37,881 nucleotides of DNA from a virus (IMGVR_UViG_3300046797_000014:1-37881); one strand, 5' to 3'; counted from the first letter of the stretch, positions 6,105 to 12,969 are shown. Made by a program: numbers and translations. The notes: generated by a model not told the origin, from the letters alone.

Positions 6105-6380
6105 ATGTCAACCGTCGCCAACTTCCCCGGACGCCGCAATGAGCGCCGTATCCGCGCCCTGAGCCGGATCGAGCGCCAGATCGCGAGCGGCGTGAAGCGG
6201 TGGGGCCGGATCGAGGAGCCGCTGACCGCTGGCGACCGCAATCGCCTCGGTCGTGAAGCCGACGCGCTCGCCCTGCGTATCCGCCCGCACGACGCCCTGC
6301 GCGCCATCCGGACCAAGAAGCTCAAGGCCGATGGATGGACCGCTGCTCGCACCGCATGGCGTCGCGGCAAGCTAGCCTGA
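6105..6380 (+). CDS. basic helical early protein, unknown function (91 aa)
   Basis: The first gene of the rightward operon; GGAG lies nine bases before ATG 6105. The 91-residue product is strongly basic and helical: MSTVANFPGRRNERRIRALS, RIERQIASGVKRWGRIEEPL and TKKLKADGWTAARTAWRRGK. The charge (many Arg, few acidic residues) suits binding to nucleic acid. Being the promoter-proximal gene, it should be the first rightward product made. No family is recognised. Confidence 0.65.
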   Translation: MSTVANFPGRRNERRIRALSRIERQIASGVKRWGRIEEPLTAGDRNRLGREADALALRIRPHDALRAIRTKKLKADGWTAARTAWRRGKLA

Positions 6381-6408
6381 CCTTCAGCCCTTCATGGGAG
6401 TGATGATG

Positions 6409-6630
6409 ATGCATAACCAATCAGATTACGGCTACTCAAGCAGCGGCATCGAAGTCAAGACACGCGCAATGTGCGCCAGACGTGCCAGAAGCTGTCTGTC
6501 AGCCTCGCGCCGTGATCCTGAAGCACGCCCGTACTACGCCTCCGATAGCACGCACCGGCAGATGGCCGCGGCTTGGGTGGCCGAAGGCCGCCACCTGCCT
6601 CGCGCCAAAGCCCGTAGTGAGTCCCTGTGA
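6409..6630 (+). CDS. small early protein, unknown function (73 aa)
   Basis: Four in-frame ATG codons occur at 6394, 6403, 6406 and 6409. GGGAG (6396-6400) is correctly placed only for the last two, so I use 6409. The product starts MHNQSDYGYSSSGIEVKTRA and is Arg/Ser-rich, with CARRARSCLSASRRDPEARP and a final helix. Its TGA overlaps the start of the next short ORF. No motif is recognisable. Confidence 0.5.
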   Translation: MHNQSDYGYSSSGIEVKTRAMCARRARSCLSASRRDPEARPYYASDSTHRQMAAAWVAEGRHLPRAKARSESL

Positions 6631-6749
6631 TGGGAAATCAAGGACTTGGGGCGCATCCTGACGGACCGCGCTGGCGGGCTACGCCCCGAGCCATGCTTCG
6701 CTGTCTCGGCCTGTCGGCGCTCATCGCTTGCGCAGGAGAATTGCTGTGA
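6630..6749 (+). CDS. 39-codon coupled ORF, uncertain
   Basis: ATG 6630-6632 overlaps the TGA of the previous gene, and its own TGA (6747-6749) overlaps the GTG of the next gene at 6746. The product would start MGNQGLGAHPDGPRWRATPR and end in a hydrophobic segment (CLGLSALIACAGELL). It bridges a gap in an otherwise gapless operon and contains the ribosome site of the next gene. It could be a translated microprotein or only a coupling leader. Confidence 0.35.
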   Translation: MGNQGLGAHPDGPRWRATPRAMLRCLGLSALIACAGELL

Positions 6750-7078
6750 GCCTCCCGCAAGGACCGACTGGCGTTAGGAGCGAAGCCCCGCTGACCGACG
6801 CACATTTCACGCACGCCGAGCAGGAAAGCTGGCGGTGTCGCTTCTGCGGCGGACGCCTTGGGGGCATCCGGTGGACCACGCACTGGACCGGTGACGTTGT
6901 GCATACGACAACCATCATGTGCGAAGATTGCCAATCCCATCATTTCATCCGGGACGGCGCACACGCTTGGGAACCCGGCAGGCTCCTCGCATCAGGGACA
7001 GAAACCAGAGAGGGCGAAGACCGGAACGGGCTTCGTGCGCAGCATGATGGCCCGGCCCCGAAGGGGGATGCCCGATGA
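6746..7078 (+). CDS. zinc-finger early protein (110 aa)
   Basis: GTG 6746 is chosen because AGGAG (6734-6738) lies seven bases before it; an upstream in-frame ATG at 6728 has no such site. The product has CRFCGG and, 31 residues later, CEDCQSHH, a likely zinc-binding pair with nearby His residues, around a strand region (GIRWTTHWTGDVVHTTTIMC). The C-terminus is disordered and charged. Small Cys-rich proteins of this sort are typical early phage genes; no specific target can be named. Confidence 0.62.
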   Translation: MSLPQGPTGVRSEAPLTDAHFTHAEQESWRCRFCGGRLGGIRWTTHWTGDVVHTTTIMCEDCQSHHFIRDGAHAWEPGRLLASGTETREGEDRNGLRAQHDGPAPKGDAR

Positions 7079-7365
7079 CAACCCCAACCAAAGCCCTGCT
7101 TGAGCTGGCTTCCCGTGTCGAACAGACTGACTGGATCGAGGAAGGCCGCAAGCATTTCCTCGCCACAAAGCTGCACCCGGAGAAGCTGGCCGAAAACTAC
7201 CCATCGCAGGATGTTCATACGCTCAAGGATGAGGCGGATTTCATTCTCGGCTTCAGGGCGGCCAAGGGCGAATGGGAACGGGGCATCGGTCTGACTGGCT
7301 TGGGTGCCTACACAGCCGAGCGCGATGAACGCGCCCTCGCCGCGCAGACAGGTGACGCGAAATGA
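7075..7365 (+). CDS. small early protein, unknown function (96 aa)
   Basis: ATG 7075 overlaps the previous TGA by four bases. The 96-residue acidic product reads MTTPTKALLELASRVEQTDW, then EGRKHFLATKLHPEKLAENY and DEADFILGFRAAKGEWERGI. It looks all-helical. No known domain; support is the unbroken overlap chain on both sides. Confidence 0.6.
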   Translation: MTTPTKALLELASRVEQTDWIEEGRKHFLATKLHPEKLAENYPSQDVHTLKDEADFILGFRAAKGEWERGIGLTGLGAYTAERDERALAAQTGDAK

Positions 7366-7781
7366 GGTGCGGGTCGTTTGTCAAGTTCGAGGAGCGTCGG
7401 CGCAAGGGGTCTGGCAAGCCGTTCATGAAGCCGGGCAGACCGATTTCGTGGTGGGCTCTTTCTGACCTTGGCCCAACCAAGGTTAACGCATGGGGCATCG
7501 GGAAGTCCAGTGCCGACTTGCTCGGCGAAGGCTATGTCGTTTGCGATGGAATGATCGCAGCCGAGGTCAGGATCGAGTATGGCCCGCATCGCGACGATGA
7601 AACGCTCGCCGTCGAGTACAGGTGCGGTAAGTGCGGGCAAACGTTCTTCCCCGAGCTTCCGAGTCCGTATGATCTGAACGCTTACCTAACCGCCTCGATT
7701 GACGCGATGGGCGAAGAGGAATCTCTCCGCGAAAAGGCAAGGTCCGATCATCAGGCGCACTACGGAAGGCTTGGCCTGTGA
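7362..7781 (+). CDS. early protein with a C-terminal CxxC, unknown function (139 aa)
   Basis: A 139-residue protein with ATG 7362 overlapping the previous TGA. It has a basic N-terminus (residues 1-30), a hydrophobic beta segment (RPISWWALSDLGPTKVNAWG), an acidic middle and CGKCGQTFFPELPSPYDLNA near residue 88. A single CxxC pair with downstream Phe/Pro resembles half of a zinc ribbon. Function unknown. The reverse strand shows a longer open frame here, but the overlap chain and composition favour this strand. Confidence 0.58.
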   Translation: MRCGSFVKFEERRRKGSGKPFMKPGRPISWWALSDLGPTKVNAWGIGKSSADLLGEGYVVCDGMIAAEVRIEYGPHRDDETLAVEYRCGKCGQTFFPELPSPYDLNAYLTASIDAMGEEESLREKARSDHQAHYGRLGL

Positions 7782-8053
7782 CCCTCTACCAACCCGAGGA
7801 CCGGACAGCACGCTCGTATCGCATTGAGCAGCACCGCGACTTCATCTCGGGCTTCAACTTTCGCCTGACGCTCACCGGCCCGTCTGTGGGCGGCTACGGC
7901 GTGCTGAACGACAGCTTCGGCGCCAAGTTCGAGCGCGAGGAAGATGCGCGCCTCGCCGGCGAGACATGGAACCAGACGGGCCTGCTTCCGGCGTTCCAGA
8001 CCGGGGAAAATATCGCAGCCCATTGCGGGCTTAAGGACAGGAGAGCGGCATGA
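7778..8053 (+). CDS. small early protein, unknown function (91 aa)
   Basis: GTG 7778 overlaps the previous TGA (GTGA). The product begins MTLYQPEDRTARSYRIEQHR and continues DFISGFNFRLTLTGPSVGGY, a strand-rich segment with Gly turns, followed by FGAKFEREEDARLAGETWNQ. It could be a small beta domain with a C-terminal helix. No family recognised. Confidence 0.58.
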   Translation: MTLYQPEDRTARSYRIEQHRDFISGFNFRLTLTGPSVGGYGVLNDSFGAKFEREEDARLAGETWNQTGLLPAFQTGENIAAHCGLKDRRAA

Positions 8054-8655
8054 ACAAGGACAAGGGCGCTTCTGCTTCGCAGACCGGGCCGTCGCAAGCC
8101 GAGCCTGAAGAAGTCTCGGTCCTCCGAGCTTCCGTCCCTGGCGCGGACTTGTTCGGCGAGGAAGCGCCTGCGCCAAAACGCGGGCTCGATCTGCGCACTG
8201 AATTTCTGAAGGAGCGCTACAACCTTCATCCCGATTGGGTCTGGCACTCCTTTGAATCGCTCGACCACCACGGGCGCGAGCCGAAGGATTGGCAGTACAC
8301 GATGTACGAGGGCGGCGTCTATCCGTGGGCCAAGGAGCGCGGAAAGTACAAAGGCCGCACAAACTACAAGCGGCCACTGCCCGGCAGCGAAGGTAAGTTT
8401 GTCCTAGATGAGCGCGCATACGAAGCGTGGCTACCGACATGGGAGGAGCGCACCGACAAGTGCCATCTCTGCAAAGGCACGGGCCAGCAATACATGGGAT
8501 GGAGCAAGGCCGAGGGCACCAAGACCCGCGACTGCCCGCGCTGCGGCGCAACCGGAAACGCGCCCGCGTCAGGGATCGAAACGCAAAGCGCCAAGACCGA
8601 AGGGCTTGATCCGAAGGACGAGAGCCCGTCCGACGCCCGAAAGGCCACGTCATGA
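8050..8655 (+). CDS. early protein with DnaJ-like zinc motifs (201 aa)
   Basis: A 201-residue protein, one of the largest in the rightward operon. The N-terminal 45 residues are disordered. Residues 46-130 contain a Trp/Tyr-rich region (HPDWVWHSFESLDHHGREPK and DWQYTMYEGGVYPWAKERGK). Residues 138-169 carry CHLCKGTG and CPRCGATG, two CxxCxGxG-type repeats like the zinc centre of DnaJ. There is no J domain, so chaperone activity is not implied. ATG overlaps the previous TGA, and its TGA overlaps the Lar-like gene. A role against a host protein is possible but unproven. Confidence 0.62.
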   Translation: MNKDKGASASQTGPSQAEPEEVSVLRASVPGADLFGEEAPAPKRGLDLRTEFLKERYNLHPDWVWHSFESLDHHGREPKDWQYTMYEGGVYPWAKERGKYKGRTNYKRPLPGSEGKFVLDERAYEAWLPTWEERTDKCHLCKGTGQQYMGWSKAEGTKTRDCPRCGATGNAPASGIETQSAKTEGLDPKDESPSDARKATS

Positions 8656-8996
8656 CCAAAAGCGTGATCGAGCGGGTGGCTGTCACCCTGAAGCCGTGTC
8701 CGTTTTGCGGTGGCGATCCCTACCTTTTCAAGGGCGGCTTTCCCTTCGCTCGGGATTGGGCGGCTTGTTACGGCAAGCGGGAAGGTTTCGAGCATCCTGT
8801 CGTCTCGATGCCGCTCGATAAATGGAACACTCGTGCCGCCCTCCAGTCCTCAGGGGTGGAGGAGATGGTGGAGGCGCTGGAAGCGCTCATCTCGTCGGCT
8901 GATAGCACCGCATGGGGTGCCAATGTCGGCACGATGGACAGCGCTATCGAAGCCGCCCGCACCGCCCTCGCTCGCTACCGGGGAGGCGGGATATGA
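8652..8996 (+). CDS. Lar-like restriction-alleviation protein, divergent
   Basis: A 114-residue protein. The start VTLKPCPFCGGDPYLFKGGF and the later LDKWNTRAALQSS match the Lar family frame, which has LKPCPFCGG near the N-terminus and WNxRA at the end of the zinc domain. Lar proteins of lambdoid phages weaken type I restriction and can stimulate modification. Here the second CxxC of the zinc ribbon is reduced to a single Cys (WAACYGKREGFE), so metal binding may differ. The C-terminal 45 residues form an extra helical tail (VEEMVEALEALISSADSTAW). Early expression fits protection of incoming DNA, alongside the methyltransferase of the leftward operon. Confidence 0.7.
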   Translation: MTKSVIERVAVTLKPCPFCGGDPYLFKGGFPFARDWAACYGKREGFEHPVVSMPLDKWNTRAALQSSGVEEMVEALEALISSADSTAWGANVGTMDSAIEAARTALARYRGGGI

Positions 8997-9250
8997 GCGG
9001 TCATCTCGATCTTGTGATGAAACACGCGGTCGATAGCGCAGTGAACGCGGCCATCGAACGCTTCCGCGACAGACTCGGCGAAGATGGGGAGACCGTTCAT
9101 CTCATTGCCCACACTGCCGCTGAGATCGCAGTCGAGCAATTCAGCTCTTACTGCGCGGTGGAACTGAGCCTCATAAAGGCCGACCACGAGTTGCGGCTGC
9201 GCGATGCCATGCGGCGCCCGCCCACACTCATTTTCAAGGACGCGCCATGA
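8993..9250 (+). CDS. small helical early protein, unknown function (85 aa)
   Basis: ATG 8993 overlaps the previous TGA (ATGA), which rejects the longer open frame starting at 8912. The 85-residue product starts MSGHLDLVMKHAVDSAVNAA and continues ETVHLIAHTAAEIAVEQFSS, all predicted helical, with a short Pro-rich tail. No motif is known. Confidence 0.6.
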   Translation: MSGHLDLVMKHAVDSAVNAAIERFRDRLGEDGETVHLIAHTAAEIAVEQFSSYCAVELSLIKADHELRLRDAMRRPPTLIFKDAP

Positions 9251-9372
9251 CCCTCCGCACCGCCTTCTCCTTCCTCTTTACCCCGGTGGAGAGTGGGTTT
9301 CATTCCTGGTGTGTGATTTTGGGGATGGGGCTTGTTGCTGTGATCTTCGCGGCTTTGGCGGTGGTGTCGTGA
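9247..9372 (+). CDS. 41-residue membrane peptide
   Basis: ATG 9247 overlaps the previous TGA (ATGA). The product MTLRTAFSFLFTPVESGFHS ends in a hydrophobic helix (WCVILGMGLVAVIFAALAVV), so it is a single-span membrane microprotein. Overlaps on both sides suggest real translation. Function unknown. Confidence 0.5.
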   Translation: MTLRTAFSFLFTPVESGFHSWCVILGMGLVAVIFAALAVVS

Positions 9373-9509
9373 CGGCGCGTCGGCAAGCCGACCGGGTGCT
9401 ACCGGCTACGCCGCCCGAGCCCGCAAGCGGTCTCGTCCCTCCGGGTGACGCCCCCTCGCGCTGTAATAAAGGGCGCTGGCTCAGCCCGTATCTTTGGGGA
9501 ATTATATAG
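9369..9509 (+). CDS. 46-residue ORF, uncertain
   Basis: GTG 9369-9371 overlaps the TGA of the membrane peptide, and its TAG ends one base before the ATG of the next gene. The product is Pro/Arg-rich (VTARRQADRVLPATPPEPAS ... SPYLWGII) and not convincingly protein-like. It may be only a spacer carrying the ribosome site of the next gene. Confidence 0.28.
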   Translation: MTARRQADRVLPATPPEPASGLVPPGDAPSRCNKGRWLSPYLWGII

Positions 9510-10307
9510 ATGACTTCCGATAATACGACGCTTCGGACAATGCGGGTCGCTACGGGGCTGAGCGGAAAGGCGTTCGCTGCTGAGCTTGGGATAAGCGCCG
9601 AGCACCTGAGCCGGATGGAGAACGGCGCGAAGCCAATCCCCCGATGGATGCTACTGGCGTCGCGGGCGCTCGTCGCTTCTTCCAATCCAGTATACCGCAA
9701 GGGTGCCAACGGGCAAGAAGTCGAAATCCTGCTTATTGACGGCGTGAAGATTGAAGTAGATCGTGAAATTTCGCCTATTGTCCGCGCCCTCAAAGCTGCG
9801 GGAGCGTCGACCAAGGCGTCTTGCTCCGGCCACGGCCACCGCCCCGGCAACATCGTCCTGCGCGACGGGCGGGAAATCATCATCGCCCGTGATTTTGACG
9901 AGGCCCGCAAGATCGACAGGCTGTTTCCGCTCGACATCAATGGCGAGCCGATTCGGGGAGCGGAGATAATGAAATCGGAAGTCATCTATATAGGTTCCTA
10001 TCTTTGGCCCTGTCGCGCCTGTGGTGCTGTGGAGCCGACGCCCGAAGGCCACGATCCGTGCATTGCAAATCTTCCCGGAGTCGATTTCGCGTGCTGCGGG
10101 CATGGTCGACAGCCGGGCTATGTTGCCTTCACCAATGGCACGGTGATCCGAGGCGAGTTCGAGGAGTTCCATGGCTGGAGAGACCCCGCCGATGCGGTCG
10201 CTCACAGGCCTCGCGATAGGGATGGCAGCGGCGAAGCCGGACAGACTGCATCGCAGGCTGGACCCGAAGGGCAACAGCCCGACGCCGAAGGCGGATCGCC
10301 CGAATGA
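9510..10307 (+). CDS. helix-turn-helix protein fused to two CxGHGxxPG repeats
   Basis: A 265-residue composite protein. Residues 6-45 form an XRE-type helix-turn-helix (LRTMRVATGLSGKAFAAELG, SAEHLSRMENG). Two related modules follow: CSGHGHRPGNIVLRDGREI at 105-123 and CCGHGRQPGYVAFTNGTVI at 195-213, each preceded by a strand region. A CxxC (CRAC, 168-171) and other Cys residues lie before the second copy. The two modules look like separate small phage proteins joined to a DNA-binding domain. An internal ATG at 9969 (residue 154) follows GCGGAG, so the second module might also be made on its own. The disordered Gly/Glu tail covers residues 225-265. Regulation of phage or host genes is inferred from the HTH only. 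Confidence 0.7.
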   Translation: MTSDNTTLRTMRVATGLSGKAFAAELGISAEHLSRMENGAKPIPRWMLLASRALVASSNPVYRKGANGQEVEILLIDGVKIEVDREISPIVRALKAAGASTKASCSGHGHRPGNIVLRDGREIIIARDFDEARKIDRLFPLDINGEPIRGAEIMKSEVIYIGSYLWPCRACGAVEPTPEGHDPCIANLPGVDFACCGHGRQPGYVAFTNGTVIRGEFEEFHGWRDPADAVAHRPRDRDGSGEAGQTASQAGPEGQQPDAEGGSPE

Positions 10308-10471
10308 CATATCCCCACACCAGCATAGAAGCCGGGACACTGGCAGCAATCGACATGCTCGGCTCAATCGAGACACGCCAAACCCGTTGGCTTCTTCGCG
10401 CTGGTCCCATCGCACGCCAGTTGAACGAGCAATCAGCCAACGACCCACAGGATGAGGAACAGCCGAGATGA
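10304..10471 (+). CDS. small early protein (55 aa)
   Basis: This gene is too short for usual cut-offs. ATG 10304-10306 overlaps the TGA of the HTH gene and its TGA (10469-10471) overlaps the next ATG. The product MTYPHTSIEAGTLAAIDMLG, then SIETRQTRWLLRAGPIARQL, is a helical amphipathic peptide with an acidic tail. The double overlap is the main evidence. Function unknown. Confidence 0.62.
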   Translation: MTYPHTSIEAGTLAAIDMLGSIETRQTRWLLRAGPIARQLNEQSANDPQDEEQPR

Positions 10472-10737
10472 GCAGCATGACAGACCAAGAGATTCTAGCG
10501 CTTCCGATGCAGGAAAACGACAGCGGCGCTTCGACGATAACTGGCTATTTCCGTGCCCTACTCACCAAACTTTTCGAGGAAGAAGAAGGGTTCAGCGGCA
10601 AGCGTCCGTTCGGCAATAGCGGGTGGATTTATGCGGTATTATGTAGCAAATGCACCAACGATGTGACGTGCGCCCCTACGGGCGATTACCCCTGTCATCA
10701 TCCGCGATGCACGAACTGCCTGATACCGGCGCGCTGA
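10468..10737 (+). pseudogene. 5' half of phage gene interrupted by the transposon
   Basis: ATG 10468 overlaps the previous TGA. The first 55 codons (to 10632) are native: MSSMTDQEILALPMQENDSG, then TITGYFRALLTKLFEEEEGF and SGKRPFGNSGWIY, a small phage protein type in which GKRPFGNSGW is typical. From 10633 the frame runs into the left inverted repeat of the transposon and adds 34 foreign residues (AVLCSKCTNDVTCAPTG...) before a TGA at 10735-10737. The matching 3' half lies at 14707-14854. The gene was the last of the rightward operon and is now split. Confidence 0.75.
10633..10701 (+). repeat. left terminal inverted repeat
   Basis: It starts GCGGTATTATGTAGCAAATG and is identical over its first 27 bases (10633-10659) to the reverse complement of 14680-14706. 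In the same register two further blocks of nine bases match perfectly: 10676-10684 with 14655-14663 and 10693-10701 with 14638-14646. The repeat therefore extends imperfectly to 69 bases. Confidence 0.9.
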
Positions 10738-10748
10738 GGAGGCGCCGG
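10726..10748. terminator. GC hairpin at convergent gene ends, weak terminator candidate
   Basis: CCGGCGC (10726-10732) pairs with GCGCCGG (10742-10748) around a nine-base loop. It lies between the end of the chimeric rightward ORF (10737) and the end of the leftward membrane-protein gene (10762). Neither strand has a T-tract after the stem, so termination would be weak or factor-assisted. Confidence 0.35.
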
Positions 10749-10761
10749 AAATGTGTGGTGG

Positions 10762-11727
10762 TTAGCGGCCCTTGCGGCGACCGGCCTTAATGTCATCGAA
10801 AGCGCGCAGGAACGCCACGGGCCAGCGGACGTACCACGCCTCTTTTTGGCTTCCCGGCAGCCGCAGGTCTTCCCACAAGTTCTCACTTGGGACCGGCCCA
10901 AGACCCTCCCCGCTGAAATTGTCATCAAGCTCGATTTGATAGGCGAAACTTGTTCGCCAACGCCGATAGCCGGTGTCTCGGTATACCGAATAGCCGAGGA
11001 GATAGACCGATTTGGTGTTCCTGATTGCCTCGGCGGCCCCCCTCCGAAATGTCCATTTGGAGGATTTGTCTTCCGCTATCGAAACCCCAGTGTTGGGCGC
11101 GCAATGCACAAAGCGATTTTCTTCAAACTCCGTCCCGCAGATAAGAGGCAGGTTTTCATCATTCGGAATGCCTGCGGGATACACGCACCATTTCTCCAGC
11201 CAGCAGCCCGTTTTGCCCTGATTGATCAGAGACCAGCTCAGCTTGATAGCAACGGCGTCCGGCTCGTCCTCCGGTTCGTCCCCTTTGGCGATTTTGGCCT
11301 TGCTGATCAGCATCAGCGGCCTTTCAGTTTCAATCTGGGCTTCAACCGCATCAACGGCAGCCTGCGTGCCTTTCACCGTGTAGCGCAGAGTGACCAGCAA
11401 CAGCCCGATCCCGAGGAGGCTCGCGAAGAAACCACGCGCCGCCCAGTCAGCGGTTTCCTCGGCGGAATCCGCAGCCTTCCACTGAGCGCAAAGATCGGAA
11501 TTGCGGTTGTCCTGATCTTGATCGCAGCGCCGGTCGTGATCCGGGGAACCGACCGTATTATTGATCGCCGCCGCAACCGTATTCGCGGCGTGCGCGATCT
11601 CTGTATCGGGCTGAGTCTGTTGGGGCTGAGCGGTCTGTTTTGGGAATATGCCGTTGTTAGGTGCGGTGGCTGCTAAGATCAGCCATCCGACAAGCGCAAG
11701 GAAGATGCCCCGATAGCTTCCAGACAT
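10762..11727 (-). CDS. two-span membrane protein, transposon passenger (321 aa)
   Basis: A 321-residue protein. An N-terminal hydrophobic helix (GIFLALVGWLILAATA, residues 7-22) is followed by a Gln/Asn-rich linker with a Cys pair, then a second helix (FFASLLGIGLLLVTLRYTVK, about 99-118). A soluble C-terminal domain of about 200 residues follows, with a coiled start (GTQAAVDAVEAQIETERPLM) and a strand-rich body. ADWAARGFFASLLGIG is a pattern I recall from membrane proteins of sphingomonad accessory regions, but no function is known. It overlaps the DUF6471 gene by 49 bases and should be co-transcribed with it from the promoter at 11934-11962. Confidence 0.72.
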   Translation of the reverse strand: MSGSYRGIFLALVGWLILAATAPNNGIFPKQTAQPQQTQPDTEIAHAANTVAAAINNTVGSPDHDRRCDQDQDNRNSDLCAQWKAADSAEETADWAARGFFASLLGIGLLLVTLRYTVKGTQAAVDAVEAQIETERPLMLISKAKIAKGDEPEDEPDAVAIKLSWSLINQGKTGCWLEKWCVYPAGIPNDENLPLICGTEFEENRFVHCAPNTGVSIAEDKSSKWTFRRGAAEAIRNTKSVYLLGYSVYRDTGYRRWRTSFAYQIELDDNFSGEGLGPVPSENLWEDLRLPGSQKEAWYVRWPVAFLRAFDDIKAGRRKGR

Positions 11728-11906
11728 TGGATCAAGAACACCGCTGTGAATTTGCCCCGGCTGATCTTGTTCCTGATATTCTGCTCGGAGTCCACAACGC
11801 CAACGGCTGCCAGCTTATCGACCAGCTCCAGATAGGAGACATTGCGGCGCTTCAGCTCAACCTTGAGCAGCGTCTTGACCTTCGCTTCCCAAACCGTGTC
11901 CGCCAT
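11679..11906 (-). CDS. DUF6471-family small protein, possible regulator
   Basis: A 75-residue protein; GGAG lies seven bases before ATG 11906-11904. It matches the DUF6471 pattern: LLKVELKRRNVSYLELVDKL, then GVVDSEQNIRNKISRGKFTA and FLIQCLEAIGASSLRL. The layout (Tyr-x-x-Leu helix, then NIRNKISRGKFT) reads like a compact XRE-type helix-turn-helix, so DNA binding is plausible. It diverges from the transposase gene and the two promoters overlap at their -35 boxes, so this protein could limit transposase expression. The regulatory role is inference; the family itself is uncharacterised. Confidence 0.78.
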   Translation of the reverse strand: MADTVWEAKVKTLLKVELKRRNVSYLELVDKLAAVGVVDSEQNIRNKISRGKFTAVFLIQCLEAIGASSLRLSDG

Positions 11907-11933
11907 GATGTAACTCCATTCGTCGCAAATGCC

Positions 11934-11985
11934 ATCATATGCGATACGAACGTCATTGACAACAGTGCATGTATGTCACTATATC
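11934..11985. promoter_or_regulatory. back-to-back promoters for DUF6471 and transposase
   Basis: Rightward: TTGACA (11956-11961), an 18-base spacer and TATATC (11980-11985), 28 bases before the transposase ATG. Leftward: TTGTCA (11962-11957), a 17-base spacer and TATGAT (11939-11934), 28 bases before the DUF6471 ATG. The -35 boxes share five bases, so the two promoters cannot be occupied together. Both are close to the sigma-70 consensus. Confidence 0.68.
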
Positions 11986-12012
11986 CGATGCATAAGCAAC
12001 GGAAACGATGAC

Positions 12013-12969
12013 ATGCAGCACTTCCTCCTCTCCGCCGCCGCCCGCACTCTGAGCCTCAAGCAGGTTTTCCAGATGGGCGAGGATCGGGCCTATCAGACGT
12101 TCTGCCTCCTGCGCTGGCCGGAGACGGACGGCGAGGCCGTTTGTCCGCGCTGCGGCTGCTGCGAAACCTATGGGATCACCACCCGCCGCCGCTTCAAGTG
12201 CGTCGGCTGCCACCACCAGTTTTCCGTCACGTCCGGCACGATCTTCGCCTCGCGCAAGCTGAGCTTCACGGATCTACTCGCGGCCATCGTCATCTTCGTG
12301 AACGGCGCCAAGGGCGTCTCCGCGTTGCAGGTGAGCCGCGATCTGGACGTGCAGTACAAGACGGCCTTCGTGCTGTCGCACAAGCTGCGCGAGGCGATGG
12401 CCCGCGAGCAAATCGGCCGCGAGCTGAACGGCATTGTCGAGATCGACGGCGGATATTTCGGCGGCCATGTGAAGCCGGAAAACTACGTCGCCGACCGCAA
12501 GGACCGCCGCCTCAAAGCCAACCAGTCTGGCAAGCGCGAGTGCGTCGTAATCATGCGGGAGCGCAATGGCCGCTCGCTTCCGTTCGTGGTCGCCAACGAG
12601 GGCGACGCGGTTCCGATCATTCGCGACCGCGTCGGCACGCTGGCGACGATCTACGCCGATGAGGGTGCGGGTTGGGATGCGCTTCATGCCGGTTGGGACA
12701 TGCGCCGAGTCAATCACAGCGTTGCGTTCATGGATGAGGGCGTTTGCACCAATCAGGCGGAGAGCTATTTCAGCCGTCTGCGCCGCGCCGAGATCGGCAC
12801 GCACCACCACATCGCCGGCCCGTACCTTGCGGCTTACGCCCGCGAAATGTCGTTCCGCGAGGACAATCGGCGCGTTTCCAACGGCACGCAGGCGACGATG
12901 GTTACGGAAGCTGCGCTGGCGGCCCCGGTGTCGCGCCAGTGGGCAGGCTACTGGCAGCGGGCAGCCTAG
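12013..12969 (+). CDS. IS1595-family (ISXO2-like) transposase
   Basis: A 318-residue transposase from ATG 12013; the frame is open further upstream but that part overlaps the promoter. Residues 44-66 form a zinc ribbon (CPRCGCCETY ... FKCVGCHHQF), followed by the helix-turn-helix part of the family (KGVSALQVSRDLDVQYKTAF). The catalytic domain begins with VEIDGGYFGGH (first Asp), then IYADEGAGWDAL (second Asp), and VCTNQAESYFSRLRRAEIGT with HHHIAGPYLAAYAREMSFRE completes the ISXO2-like DDE core. No frameshift or missing catalytic residue is seen, so it may be active. Its TAG interlocks with the TAG of the convergent gene ending at 12966. It is the only transposase between the inverted repeats. 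Confidence 0.93.
   Translation: MQHFLLSAAARTLSLKQVFQMGEDRAYQTFCLLRWPETDGEAVCPRCGCCETYGITTRRRFKCVGCHHQFSVTSGTIFASRKLSFTDLLAAIVIFVNGAKGVSALQVSRDLDVQYKTAFVLSHKLREAMAREQIGRELNGIVEIDGGYFGGHVKPENYVADRKDRRLKANQSGKRECVVIMRERNGRSLPFVVANEGDAVPIIRDRVGTLATIYADEGAGWDALHAGWDMRRVNHSVAFMDEGVCTNQAESYFSRLRRAEIGTHHHIAGPYLAAYAREMSFREDNRRVSNGTQATMVTEAALAAPVSRQWAGYWQRAA

Noticed and set aside
7760-8686. 308-codon open frame on the minus strand
   Set aside because: It opposes three rightward genes that are joined by four-base overlaps and have zinc motifs; the minus-strand product is Arg/Ser/Pro-rich without a domain.
9651-10478. 275-codon minus-strand frame
   Set aside because: Antisense to the HTH-fusion gene, whose HTH and repeated modules are clear.
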